64,000 bases of DNA, taken from the NCBI RefSeq assembly GCF_000308495.1, contig NZ_BAFU01000023.1, positions 1 through 64,000 of the forward strand. Reading direction: 5' to 3'. Within the stretch, counting starts at the first letter, position 1. Every line of letters starts with the position of its first letter. This document shows positions 1-8,072 of this stretch, one piece after another. The notes under the pieces were generated by a model. That model saw only the letters and a list, made by a program, of their open reading frames with translations. It ran no database searches and was not told where the DNA came from. Position numbers and translations under genes: made by a program. This DNA comes from Nocardia brevicatena NBRC 12119 (GTDB taxonomy: Bacteria; Actinomycetota; Actinomycetes; Mycobacteriales; Mycobacteriaceae).

Positions 1-120
1 TTGAGGCCGCGCCTTCGGCGCGGCGTGTTCGCGGCCTTCAGGTCTCGTGTTTCGGCGCCCGAGACTCGCGCCTTCGGCGCATGCGCTTCGGGCGCCGGAA
101 CACGAGACGGCCGCGAACGG
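1..120 (+). repeat. Palindromic intergenic element, copy A
   Basis: The first of six related elements in the window. A small GC hairpin with a TTCG-type loop lies at about 5-24, followed by the 67-bp core at 42-108. The core arms start GTCTCGTG and end CACGAGAC, and the apical mini-hairpin is GCGCC-TTC-GGCGC. Compared with the other copies the arm carries GTG/CAC instead of GCG/CGC, a paired change that preserves the stem. The left edge may be cut by the window start. Confidence 0.8.
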
Positions 121-140
121 GGCCGCGACGGCGCAGCCCC

Positions 141-184
141 GACGGGGAGATGAATCGGTAGAGACGGGGAGATGAATCGGTAGA
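141..184. repeat. Perfect 22-bp tandem duplication
   Basis: Two identical, directly adjacent 22-bp units (141-162 and 163-184), each beginning GACGGGGAGATG and ending CGGTAGA. They sit between repeat element A and the amiB1-like gene. No function can be read from them; replication slippage is the simplest origin. Confidence 0.85.
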
Positions 185-359
185 GGTCGCGGCGTTTTCG
201 GGGTGAGGGCTTGGTGGGTTTCGGGTCGCTGTTCGGTGGTGCGCGTCGGGGATGGGGGGTTGGTGGGGTGCGGTGGGTAGGTGATGAAGGGTCCGGCGTG
301 TCGCGACAGGGGGTTGTGGGTGAGCGGGTTCGGGGCAAAGTGGTGCCAGACTGGGGGCT
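185..359. other. G-rich intergenic tract upstream of the amiB1-like gene
   Basis: About 175 bp with strong G-over-C skew on the plus strand (many GGGG and GTGGG runs). No convincing gene is visible. The promoter of the amidohydrolase pair should lie here. Similar G-rich tracts follow most other copies of the palindromic element in the same orientation. Confidence 0.5.
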
Positions 360-1586
360 ATGGCAGTTATCGGTGGCTCCGGTGAGTTCGGGGTCCGGTC
401 GGTGGACGATCGGGTCGCGCGCTCGGATGCCGCGATCGCCGCGGCGGGCGGTGACCTGGTCGCGCTCTCGCACGATATCCACCGCGAACCCGAACTGGCC
501 TTCGAGGAGACCCGCAGTGTGGCGAAAGTGCTCGCACCGCTGGCCGAACGCGGTTTCGAGATCGAGCGCGGGGTCGCCGAACTGCCCACGGCGTTCCGGG
601 CCCGCTACGGCAGCGGGGCGCTGACGGTCGGGCTGTGCGCCGAATACGACGCGCTCCCCGAACTGGGACATGCCTGTGGGCACAACATCATCGCCGCGGC
701 GGCGGTGGGGGCGGCACTCGGGCTGGCCGAGGTGGCCGACGAGCTCGATATCACCGTCCTGGTACTCGGCACCCCCGCGGAGGAGAGCGGTGGCGGCAAA
801 GTGCTCATGCTCGAACGCGGTGCCTTCGACGATGCGGCGCTGGCCATGATGGTGCATCCGGGCCCGTACGATATCGCCGGCGCGCGGTCCCTGGCGCTGG
901 CCGATCTGTCCGTGGTTTTCCACGGTCGGGAAGCGCACGCCAGCGCCGCCCCGGAAGAAGGCCGCAACGCGGGCGACGCGGTGACGATCGCGCAGGTCGC
1001 TCTCGGCCTGCTGCGGCAGCACCTGCGGCCCGGCCAGCAACTTCACGGTATAGTCGGCGACGGCGGCGTAGCCCCGAACATCGTGCCCGGCCGTGCGGAA
1101 CTGCTGTACTACCTACGCGCAGTCGACTCCGCATCCCTCGGCGATCTGATGCGACGTGCGTCGGCTTGCTTCGAGGCGGGCGCCCTCGCGGCCGGCTGCA
1201 CCCACGAAATACGGATGCTCGCTCCGACCTACACCGAGCTCACGCCCGACCCGGCACTACTGGCTGCCTATCGAGAGCAGATCGCCGGACTGGGCCGGGT
1301 GCCGATCGCACCCGAGCTCGAGGCGCAGCGACCGCTCGGCAGTACGGACATGGGCAATGTGACCAATGTCCTCCCGGGGATTCACCCCGTCATCGGCATC
1401 GATGCCGGTGGCTCGGTGACCCATCAGCCCGGGTTCGCGGCGGCAAGTGTGAACGCCTCGGCCGATCGCGCCGTGTTGGACGGGGCGACGGCGCTCGCGC
1501 GTACCGCAATCGCGGTCGCCGGCGATGAAATGCACAAGGAGAGATTGTTGCAGGGGGTCGTTCGACGACAGGAGGATATTCGGTGA
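360..1586 (+). CDS. amiB1: M20 family amidohydrolase, AmiB1-like
   Basis: 408 aa, a metal-dependent hydrolase of the M20/AmiA family that would cleave an N-acyl amino acid or related amide in the cytoplasm. Visible family signatures are LSHDIHREPEL near the N-terminus, the first metal-site motif ELGHACGHN, the catalytic glutamates in TPAEESGGG, the dimerisation-domain HASAAPEEGRN, and the C-terminal GSTDMGNV and HQPGF. The ATG start gives normal family length. The stop overlaps the GTG of the next gene by 4 bp, so the two are translationally coupled, as in the Rv3306c-Rv3305c pair. The exact substrate is unknown. Confidence 0.88.
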   Translation: MAVIGGSGEFGVRSVDDRVARSDAAIAAAGGDLVALSHDIHREPELAFEETRSVAKVLAPLAERGFEIERGVAELPTAFRARYGSGALTVGLCAEYDALPELGHACGHNIIAAAAVGAALGLAEVADELDITVLVLGTPAEESGGGKVLMLERGAFDDAALAMMVHPGPYDIAGARSLALADLSVVFHGREAHASAAPEEGRNAGDAVTIAQVALGLLRQHLRPGQQLHGIVGDGGVAPNIVPGRAELLYYLRAVDSASLGDLMRRASACFEAGALAAGCTHEIRMLAPTYTELTPDPALLAAYREQIAGLGRVPIAPELEAQRPLGSTDMGNVTNVLPGIHPVIGIDAGGSVTHQPGFAAASVNASADRAVLDGATALARTAIAVAGDEMHKERLLQGVVRRQEDIR

Positions 1587-2800
1587 GCACAAGCGGCCGT
1601 TCGGTGCGCAGCGGACAGGACGCGGTCGAGGCGTGGCTGGCCGAGCACACGGTCGATCTCGTCCAATGGCGCAGGCATATCCACGCCAACCCGGAACTTT
1701 CCCGCACCGAATTCGCCACCACCGAATTCGTCGGCACCTGGCTGACCAAGGCCGGGCTCACCCCCCGGGTACTACCCGGTGGCACCGGTCTGATCTGTGA
1801 TATCGGTCCCGACGACGGCCCACGGATCGCCCTGCGCGCCGATATGGACGCCTTGCCGCTGCAGGAATTCACCGGCCACGATTTCGCCTCCACCGTTCCC
1901 GGTGTCTCGCACGCCTGCGGCCACGACGCGCACACCACCATTCTGCTCGGCACCGCGCTGGCGCTGGCCGACCTGGATCTACCGGTGGGTATCCGACTGA
2001 TCTTCCAGCATGCCGAGGAGGTCATGCCCGGCGGCGCGCTGGATGTGGTCGACACGGGAGCCCTGGCGGGTATCGAGCGCATCTTCGCGCTGCACTGCGA
2101 TCCGCGTCTGGAAGTGGGACGGGTGGGTATCCGGGTCGGCGCCATCACCTCCGCCGCCGACACCGTGGAACTGGTGCTGGACTCGCCCGGCGGCCACACC
2201 TCCCGCCCCCACTTGACCAGCGACCTGGTCTACGCCATCGGCACCGTCATCACCGGCCTGCCCGGGCTGCTCAGCCGTCGTATCGACCCGCGCACCAGTA
2301 CGGTCATGGTGTGGGGTGCGGTGAGCGCCGGTAAGGCCCCCAACGCGATCCCGCAGACCGGCATGCTCACCGGCACCGTCCGCACCGGCGACCACGCCAC
2401 CTGGTCGCTGCTGGAACCGATGGTGCACGAGATCGTCGACGGACTGTTGGCCCCCACCGGCGTCCGCTACCAGCTCAACTACCGCCGCGGTGTGCCGCCG
2501 GTGGTCAACGACGAGCATTCGGTCCGCATGTTCGAACGGGCCATCGCCGAGCTGGGTCCCAACGCGCTCGCCGACACCCCGCAGTCCGGGGGCGGGGAAG
2601 ACTTCTCCTGGTATCTGGAAGAAGTCCCCGGTGCCATGGCCCGCCTGGGCGTGTGGTCCGGTCAGGGCGAACAGCTCGACCTGCACCAGCCCACATTCGA
2701 CCTGGACGAACGCGCCCTCGCCGTCGGTGTGCGCACCTTCACGAATATTGTGTTCGATTTCGATCGCGCCGCCTCCGGCGGCGCGGGGTTGCGCCCCTGA
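1583..2800 (+). CDS. amiA1: M20 family amidohydrolase, AmiA1-like
   Basis: 405 aa, second M20 amidohydrolase of the pair (Rv3305c-like). Motifs: WRRHIHANPELSRTE, the metal-binding ADMDALPLQE and SHACGHDAHT, FQHAEEVMPGGA, and the lid-domain GGHTSRP. GGGEDFSWYLEEVPG carries the last catalytic-site residues. The start is a GTG overlapping the previous stop (GTGA). The last dozen or so residues (about AASGGAGLRP) and the stop codon are encoded inside palindromic element B. The native C-terminus has therefore probably been replaced or extended by the repeat; catalytic residues are unaffected. Confidence 0.88.
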   Translation: MSTSGRSVRSGQDAVEAWLAEHTVDLVQWRRHIHANPELSRTEFATTEFVGTWLTKAGLTPRVLPGGTGLICDIGPDDGPRIALRADMDALPLQEFTGHDFASTVPGVSHACGHDAHTTILLGTALALADLDLPVGIRLIFQHAEEVMPGGALDVVDTGALAGIERIFALHCDPRLEVGRVGIRVGAITSAADTVELVLDSPGGHTSRPHLTSDLVYAIGTVITGLPGLLSRRIDPRTSTVMVWGAVSAGKAPNAIPQTGMLTGTVRTGDHATWSLLEPMVHEIVDGLLAPTGVRYQLNYRRGVPPVVNDEHSVRMFERAIAELGPNALADTPQSGGGEDFSWYLEEVPGAMARLGVWSGQGEQLDLHQPTFDLDERALAVGVRTFTNIVFDFDRAASGGAGLRP

Positions 2801-2906
2801 CGGGTCTCGCGTTTCGGCCCCCGAGACTCGTGCCTTCGGCGCATGCGCTTCGGGGGCCGAAACGCGAGACGGGCCGCAACCCTTTGAGGGCCTCGTAAGA
2901 CTCGGC
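2768..2906 (+). repeat. Palindromic intergenic element, copy B
   Basis: A GC hairpin (GCCGCCTCCGGCGGC) is followed by core 2804-2870, whose two 21-nt arms are perfectly complementary (GTCTCGCG...CGCGAGAC, inner arm GGCCCCC/GGGGGCC). The tail reads CCTTTGAGGGCCTCGTAAGAC, nearly shared with copies C and D. It lies between the convergent amiA1-like gene and the cyclotransferase gene and overlaps the amiA1-like 3' end. The position would suit a bidirectional terminator. Confidence 0.88.
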
Positions 2907-2992
2907 ACCTGGCACCTGGGGACGGTGGGGTCTGGGGATCTCGGTTGATACGGGCGGTGGGGTGGGTGCCCGATCGGTTTCGGGCCGGGAAC

Positions 2993-3472
2993 TCAGGTGA
3001 AGTTGTTGCCGGGGCCTACGTTGCGGCTGTTGCGGGTGCGCAGGGCGTGCACGTAGTCTTCCGGCGCTCCGGCCTTCTCCGCCGCGTCCGCCATCACGCC
3101 GATGTACCGTGCCGACGGCAGACCACCCTCGTACGCGTCGAGCACATACAGCCACGCCAGGATCGGTTCGGTCCCGCTGCCGGGATTCGGTGTCACCCGC
3201 AGTCGGATCTTGCGGTGGATACCGAAATCCGAGCCTTCCCACCGGTCCAGCCGCTGCTCGTCCTCCGGGGAGACGTCGTAGAGCACGACGAAGACGCGTG
3301 AGCCGGGTTCCTCCACCACCGTGGCCAGCGGGCCCTCCCAGCCGATATCGTCTCCGCTGAAGGTGAGTCGCCAGCCCTCCAACCAGCCTGTTCCGAACAT
3401 GGGGGAGTGCGGACAGCGCTCGAGCATCTGGGTCGAGTCCATGTTGGACCCGTAAGCGGCGTAGATCGGCAC
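2993..3472 (-). CDS. Gamma-glutamylcyclotransferase-like protein (Rv3304-like)
   Basis: 159 aa from a GTG start giving PIYAAYGSNMD at the N-terminus, the YGSN signature of the gamma-glutamylcyclotransferase/AIG2 fold. That fold binds gamma-glutamyl substrates or small peptides. Further conserved-looking segments are GWRLTFSG and DEQRLDRWEG. An ATG 27 bp upstream (3499) is an alternative start; neither has a good Shine-Dalgarno sequence. It is divergent from lpdA, as in the Rv3304-Rv3303c neighbourhood. The catalytic glutamate cannot be assigned without an alignment, so enzymatic activity is inferred. Confidence 0.75.
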   Translation of the reverse strand: MPIYAAYGSNMDSTQMLERCPHSPMFGTGWLEGWRLTFSGDDIGWEGPLATVVEEPGSRVFVVLYDVSPEDEQRLDRWEGSDFGIHRKIRLRVTPNPGSGTEPILAWLYVLDAYEGGLPSARYIGVMADAAEKAGAPEDYVHALRTRNSRNVGPGNNFT

Positions 3473-3666
3473 GGTAGGAAAGGGTAGCCGGTACCCCATC
3501 GAGTGTGTTTGTCGCCGCGTCGATGGGCGCGGCCGGACATTGGTCCGCCGCCGGTCGCGGCGGAGTCGGAGCAGCGGCGACCCGCGCACGCGCACCTGTT
3601 CGTCACGACCGATAACGTTGACGAGTGCCGGAGATCCCGGTCCGAACTGTTCGAGCGGAGGGGTGC

Positions 3667-5070
3667 ATGACCCGTATTGCGATCATCGGTGGTGGACCGG
3701 CCGGCTACGAGGCTGCGCTGGTGGCGGCTCAACACGGGGCCGAGGTCGCGTTGATCGATTCGGACGGTATCGGCGGGGCCTGTGTGCTCTGGGACTGTGT
3801 GCCGTCGAAGACGTTCATCGCCTCCACCGGTGTGCGCACCGATCTGCGACGCGCCCGCAACCTCGGGATCACGCTCGATCCGAGCCAGGCGGAGGTCCGG
3901 CTGCCCGAGGTGCACGAGCGGGTGAAGGCATTGGCGCTGGCCCAGTCATCGGATATCAGCTCCAAGCTGAAGACCGCGGGAGTGCGGGTGCTGGCGGGTC
4001 GGGGGCGGCTGCTGGACGGCGGCGCGGGGCGGGTGACGCACCGGGTCGAGGCACGGCTCGCCGACGGGACGCAGGAGATCGTCGAGGCCGAAGTGGTGCT
4101 GATCGCGACCGGCGCCAGTCCGCGGGTGCTGCCCGGAGCCGTACCGGACGGGGAACGCATCCTGAACTGGCGCCGGCTCTATGACCTGACGGAACCGCCG
4201 GAGACACTGGTGGTGGTGGGTTCCGGTGTGACGGGCGCCGAGTTCGTCTCCGCCTACACCGAGATGGGCGTGCAGGTGAAGCTGGTGTCCAGCCGGGACC
4301 GGGTGCTGCCGGGTGAGGACGCCGACGCCGCCCTGGTGCTCGAGGACGCCTTCGCCGAACGCGGGGTCGAGCTGATCAGGAACGCGCGGGCCGATTCCGT
4401 GCGGCGGACCGACAGCGGTGTCGAGGTGATGCTGGCCGACGGCCGCACGGTGACCGGCTCGCATGCCCTGATGACCGTCGGCTCCACCCCGAACACCACC
4501 GATCTGGGTCTGGAGCAGGTGGGTATCGAGTTGGATCGCGGCGGTTACCTGCGGGTGGACCGGGTCTCCCGCACCGCTGTGCCCGGTATCTACGCCGCGG
4601 GCGACTGCACCGGACTGCTGCCGTTGGCGTCGGTGGCCGCTATGCAGGGGCGGATCGCGATGTATCACGCGCTCGGCGAGGGGGTGAGTCCGATTCGGCT
4701 CAAGACCGTCGCGTCGGCGGTGTTCACCCGTCCGGAGATCGCCACGGTCGGGGTGAGCCAGACGGCCATCGACAATGGTGAAGTGCTCGCCCGCACGGTG
4801 ATGTTGCCGCTGAACACCAATCCGCGGGCCAAGATGTCGGGCCTGCGGCGCGGGTTCGTCAAGATCTTCTGTCGTCCCGCCACCGGTGTGGTGATCGGCG
4901 GTGTGGTGGTGGCGCCGATCGCCTCCGAGCTGATTCTGCCGATCGCGCTGGCGGTGCAGAACAATTTGACGGTCACCGACCTGGCGCAGACCTTCTCGGT
5001 GTACCCGTCGCTGACCGGCTCGGTGACCGAGGCCGCGCGGCAGCTCATGCGGCACGACGACCTGGGCTGA
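3667..5070 (+). CDS. lpdA: FAD-dependent NAD(P)H dehydrogenase of the disulfide reductase family, LpdA-like
   Basis: 467 aa flavoprotein similar to Rv3303c (LpdA), which transfers hydride from NAD(P)H to quinones. FAD-binding GGGPAGYEAA is at the N-terminus, the second Rossmann motif is VVGSGVTGAEF, and YAAGDCTGLLPLAS is the FAD-ribityl motif. The redox segment reads GGACVLWDCVPSK, so both cysteines of a C-x4-C pair are present. The C-terminal His-Glu pair of true lipoamide dehydrogenases is absent (SVYPSLTGSVTE), arguing against a lipoamide role. A GGAGGGG site precedes the ATG; an upstream in-frame ATG at 3625 is less likely. Confidence 0.9.
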   Translation: MTRIAIIGGGPAGYEAALVAAQHGAEVALIDSDGIGGACVLWDCVPSKTFIASTGVRTDLRRARNLGITLDPSQAEVRLPEVHERVKALALAQSSDISSKLKTAGVRVLAGRGRLLDGGAGRVTHRVEARLADGTQEIVEAEVVLIATGASPRVLPGAVPDGERILNWRRLYDLTEPPETLVVVGSGVTGAEFVSAYTEMGVQVKLVSSRDRVLPGEDADAALVLEDAFAERGVELIRNARADSVRRTDSGVEVMLADGRTVTGSHALMTVGSTPNTTDLGLEQVGIELDRGGYLRVDRVSRTAVPGIYAAGDCTGLLPLASVAAMQGRIAMYHALGEGVSPIRLKTVASAVFTRPEIATVGVSQTAIDNGEVLARTVMLPLNTNPRAKMSGLRRGFVKIFCRPATGVVIGGVVVAPIASELILPIALAVQNNLTVTDLAQTFSVYPSLTGSVTEAARQLMRHDDLG

Positions 5071-5093
5071 GCGCCGGGGGCATACGCGCAGGT

Positions 5094-5114
5094 GGTTCCG
5101 CAGGCGCCGGAACC
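5094..5114 (+). terminator. Hairpin downstream of lpdA
   Basis: Inverted repeat GGTTCCG (7-nt loop) CGGAACC beginning 23 bp after the lpdA stop. There is no following T run. It is a plausible stem-loop terminator or 3' stabiliser. Confidence 0.4.
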
Positions 5115-5387
5115 TGTTGTCCGCAGGCGGTTCCGATACCCCCTTCGACCGGTAGGTCTTCCTCCTGGTGGGATGCCTTCGCCGCGTTGCCGTATCGGCC
5201 CGGGTGTGATTCACTTCCGGGGCAGAGATGCGATCGGCGGGCGGTCGCGTGGTTTGTTGTCGGGGGGCTCGCCCTATCCGGGCGCGAACGGCGAACGGCC
5301 CCGGGTCGTTCCGTTGTCGCGTATCTCGTCAGTGTGATGACTGGGTGCGGGTCGGTAGGGCCGCATTCGAGAGGGATTGGGCGAGAA

Positions 5388-6416
5388 GTGAGACATCATA
5401 AGCCGAATCGGGCGCAGCGCACCGCGGTGAGTACCTCGCTGCCGTTGGCCGCGGCGGCCGCTGTGGCCACGCTCTTCGCGTCGCCCGCGGGGGCCGCTCC
5501 GAACGATCAGCCGGCCACGCCGAGCACTCCGGCTCCGGTGCAGCCCGGTACCACCGATCCTGAGCAGGGTCCGCAGACCACGCAGCCGAGCCCGAGCCAG
5601 CCGGGCGTGCAGGACCCGCGGGACCGGCAGGACGGGCAGAACAACCCGCCGACACCGAGCCAGCCGGGTGTTGTGACCCCGGAGCAGGATTCCGGACCCG
5701 AGGGCCAGAAGCCGACCCGGCCCGTTCAGCCGGGTGTCACCCCGCCGCGCGTGGCGCCGCTGCCGGTGCCGGGTCAGCCCGGTCCCACGGATCCGGCGCT
5801 GACCCCGCGCGAGCCGGGAGCGCCCGCTCCCGAGGGGGCGGCTCCGCGGACCCCGCCTCCGGGTGCCGACGGTGCCGTGGCCCCCGGTTCCGAGGCCCCC
5901 GCTCCGGAAATGGACACCCTGGTCCAGCCGGAGGCCTGGGTTCCCCGCTTCGAATCGGCCCCCGCCGCGCCGGTGGTCGAGATGCAGGGACCGCACGCGG
6001 AGTTCGGCGCCAGCGTCGACGGTGGCAGCCTGCTTCCCGGCCATATCGCGAATACGCACCACTTCACCAACGAGTCGGGTTATGTCGGCACCGTCGGCTA
6101 CCGGACGCCGGACGGCCCCGGCGAGGCCGGGGTGTCGGTCGAGTTCGTCGATGTGAACACCATCAAGGTGGACGCCTTCGTGGGCGGACCGGGTCTGGCG
6201 GACCAGAAGGTCGGCACCGTGATCGACACCACCCAGGTGAACGCCGCTCGCGCGGCCGTGGAACAGTGGATCGCCACCCAGCCGGGTGGTCAGGCCGCAC
6301 TCGATGCCGCGGCGCAGATCAAGCCGCCGCCGGTGTTCCCCGCGGGCGACTTCGGGCCGCAGACGATCAACCTCGGTGGCGCCACCACCCAGTGGGGTGG
6401 TTCACTCCAGTACTGA
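5388..6416 (+). CDS. Secreted proline-rich protein
   Basis: 342 aa from GTG 5388. A basic N-terminus and hydrophobic Ala-rich segment ending near SPAGAA form a Sec-type signal peptide (about residues 1-37). A long Pro/Gln/Gly-rich linker follows (about 38-200) with repeated xPxQPGVxxP motifs such as PSPSQPGV, PTPSQPGV and TRPVQPGV. The C-terminal 140 residues form a compact domain of unknown family (HAEFGASVDGG, YVGTVGYRTPDG). It looks like a cell-wall-spanning secreted protein; no function is assigned. The 317-bp gap upstream contains only the lpdA hairpin and presumably the promoter. Confidence 0.75.
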   Translation: MRHHKPNRAQRTAVSTSLPLAAAAAVATLFASPAGAAPNDQPATPSTPAPVQPGTTDPEQGPQTTQPSPSQPGVQDPRDRQDGQNNPPTPSQPGVVTPEQDSGPEGQKPTRPVQPGVTPPRVAPLPVPGQPGPTDPALTPREPGAPAPEGAAPRTPPPGADGAVAPGSEAPAPEMDTLVQPEAWVPRFESAPAAPVVEMQGPHAEFGASVDGGSLLPGHIANTHHFTNESGYVGTVGYRTPDGPGEAGVSVEFVDVNTIKVDAFVGGPGLADQKVGTVIDTTQVNAARAAVEQWIATQPGGQAALDAAAQIKPPPVFPAGDFGPQTINLGGATTQWGGSLQY

Positions 6417-6491
6417 CATGGGCAGATCGGACGGGTGGGGCGGTTGCTGTGTGCGGCCGCCCCACCCGTGTGTCCTGGAAAGGGATGGGCT

Positions 6492-7598
6492 GTGACGGGC
6501 GAGGGTGAAGGCAGCAACAGCGGTTCCGATAAGGCCGACTTCGGTCCGCCGACCGGTGAGTTCGGTCCGCCGGTTTCCGATTTCGGTCCACCGACGGGGG
6601 AACTGCCCGTCCCGGGATGGCAGCCCGAGTCGGCACCGGAGAATTCCGAGCTCACCTGGCGGCCGGCCATGGAATCCGCGCCGTCCCCGTCGGTGCCCGC
6701 CCCTGCACCGCAGTTCCGGGCGCCGGACAGCGGCACGCCGGAGATGTCCAGGCCGGTGTTTCGGCCTGCCCCGGACGCTTTCGGTCCGGAGCTGTCGGTC
6801 CCGGTATCCCGGCCTGTTCCAGAGTCGACTTTCGGTCCAGAGTTGTCGTCGCCGGTGTTTCGTCCCGCGCCGCGGGAACAGGACGCGGACACCACCGTCC
6901 GCCATCCGATCGACCGGGATACCCGGTGGAGTCCTTCCTCGGCCGATACGTCGGCGTCGTCGACCGAGCGGTCCGGATCGGCCGAGAGCCATTCACCGTC
7001 CGGCCTGTCCTGGGACAACGACCCGATCGCGCAGCAACTCACGCCGCAGTCCGTGGCGAGCGCGCTGACCCCGGCCAAGCGCCGCACCTCGACCGGTAAC
7101 CGACTGGTCCTGATCGCCGCCGTGGTCGTGGCCGTATTCGCCGTCGCCGCCGGGGTGTGGGCGCTGATCCGGGGCACAGGCACGGATAGCACCGCCGCCC
7201 CGGCGCCTCCCGCCGGCGGCGCCACGTTGGACTGCCCGGCCACCCAGGACGGGAAAATGACCACCGGCAACGGCCCGGGGGACACCGCCAGCGGGGCGGG
7301 CGCGATCCTCGGTTTCCAGCATGCGTACTACTCCGATCGTGACGCGACCCTGGCGCATACGTTCGCGGCATCGGGCGCGAACCTGCTGGCGCCCGCCGAA
7401 CTGCAGAAGGCCATCGACGAGCAGATCCCGCAGGGCACGACCTATTGTCTGCGCATCGTGGAAACGGCCCCGGATCACTTCAATGTGGAGATCACCGAGC
7501 TTCGTCCCGACGGTACCCGGTTGGTGTACTGGCAGGGCGTCACGACCGTGAACCGGGACGGGCGGACCCTTATCCAGTTGATCGACCCGTACGAGTAG
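6492..7598 (+). CDS. Pro-rich single-pass membrane protein with extracytoplasmic C-terminal domain
   Basis: 368 aa from GTG 6492, preceded by AAGGGATGGGC. The cytoplasmic N-terminal half is low complexity, with FGPPTGEFGPP-type and later FGPEL/PVFRPAP repeats. A transmembrane helix lies at about residues 205-225 (LVLIAAVVVAVFAVAAGVWAL). The remaining 140 residues, with two cysteines (LDCPATQ and TYCLRI) that could form a disulfide, would lie outside. This layout (disordered, TM, small sensor-like domain) is common in actinobacterial envelope proteins. It follows the secreted Pro-rich gene by 75 bp and may be co-transcribed. Confidence 0.75.
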   Translation: MTGEGEGSNSGSDKADFGPPTGEFGPPVSDFGPPTGELPVPGWQPESAPENSELTWRPAMESAPSPSVPAPAPQFRAPDSGTPEMSRPVFRPAPDAFGPELSVPVSRPVPESTFGPELSSPVFRPAPREQDADTTVRHPIDRDTRWSPSSADTSASSTERSGSAESHSPSGLSWDNDPIAQQLTPQSVASALTPAKRRTSTGNRLVLIAAVVVAVFAVAAGVWALIRGTGTDSTAAPAPPAGGATLDCPATQDGKMTTGNGPGDTASGAGAILGFQHAYYSDRDATLAHTFAASGANLLAPAELQKAIDEQIPQGTTYCLRIVETAPDHFNVEITELRPDGTRLVYWQGVTTVNRDGRTLIQLIDPYE

Positions 7599-7600
7599 TA

Positions 7601-7615
7601 ACGAGCACTGCTCGT
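7601..7615. promoter_or_regulatory. 15-bp perfect palindrome after the membrane protein gene
   Basis: ACGAGCA-C-TGCTCGT, arms of 7 with a single-base centre, two bases after the stop codon. The loop is too short for an RNA hairpin terminator, so a protein-binding site is more plausible. Function unknown. Confidence 0.3.
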
Positions 7616-7625
7616 AGCAGGCTGT

Positions 7626-7639
7626 CGCAACCCTTTGTG
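7626..7639 (+). repeat. Possible end fragment of the palindromic element
   Basis: The 14-mer CGCAACCCTTTGTG is identical to the distal outer arm and tail boundary of elements B-F, but the rest of the element is missing. It could be a relic or a chance match. Confidence 0.35.
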
Positions 7640-8072
7640 CCCGGGACGGGACGGATTCGTTCCTTGCTCCCGGAATCGACCGTCTGCCGGCCGGTTCGGT
7701 ATCGCTCATGCGGAGTATTGCCGTGGTCGCTCCCCGTCGGCCGGGTATATCGACGAACCGCACCGACACGCCTCGCCGCGGTGCCGGCCGAGTGTCGCTA
7801 CGGACTGCCCTCGATAGATCCGAATTCCGAGCGGTCCCCTCGCGGTCCGGGTTGGGCGTACCGGTAACTCGACCCCATCTCGGAATCGGGTGGGGTCGAA
7901 TCGTGTGAGGGCGAAACGGCGAGCCACCCGTGTCGGAGCGAGGCCGGTGTGGGAGCGCGGTGATGGCCGGGTACGGAATTGACCTTTCTCAAAATATGAG
8001 ACAACAATTTCATATTATGGTAAGCGTATGAGACAGTGGGGTAACGCGCAGCTCCGCTATCCCGGAGGTCCC
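7640..8072. other. Intergenic region with an AT-rich regulatory segment
   Basis: No supportable gene. The final 90 bp (about 7978-8035) are strikingly AT-rich for this genome and contain the inverted repeat TCTCA-AAATA-TGAGA at 7987-8001, just after a TTGACC. They lie upstream of the aminotransferase gene, so this is its likely promoter/operator region. Confidence 0.5.
7987..8001. promoter_or_regulatory. Candidate operator upstream of the aminotransferase
   Basis: Perfect 5-bp inverted repeat TCTCA(AAATA)TGAGA in an AT-rich island 72 bp before the ATG at 8073. A second partial site, ATGAGAC, lies at about 8028. The binding protein is unknown. Confidence 0.4.
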
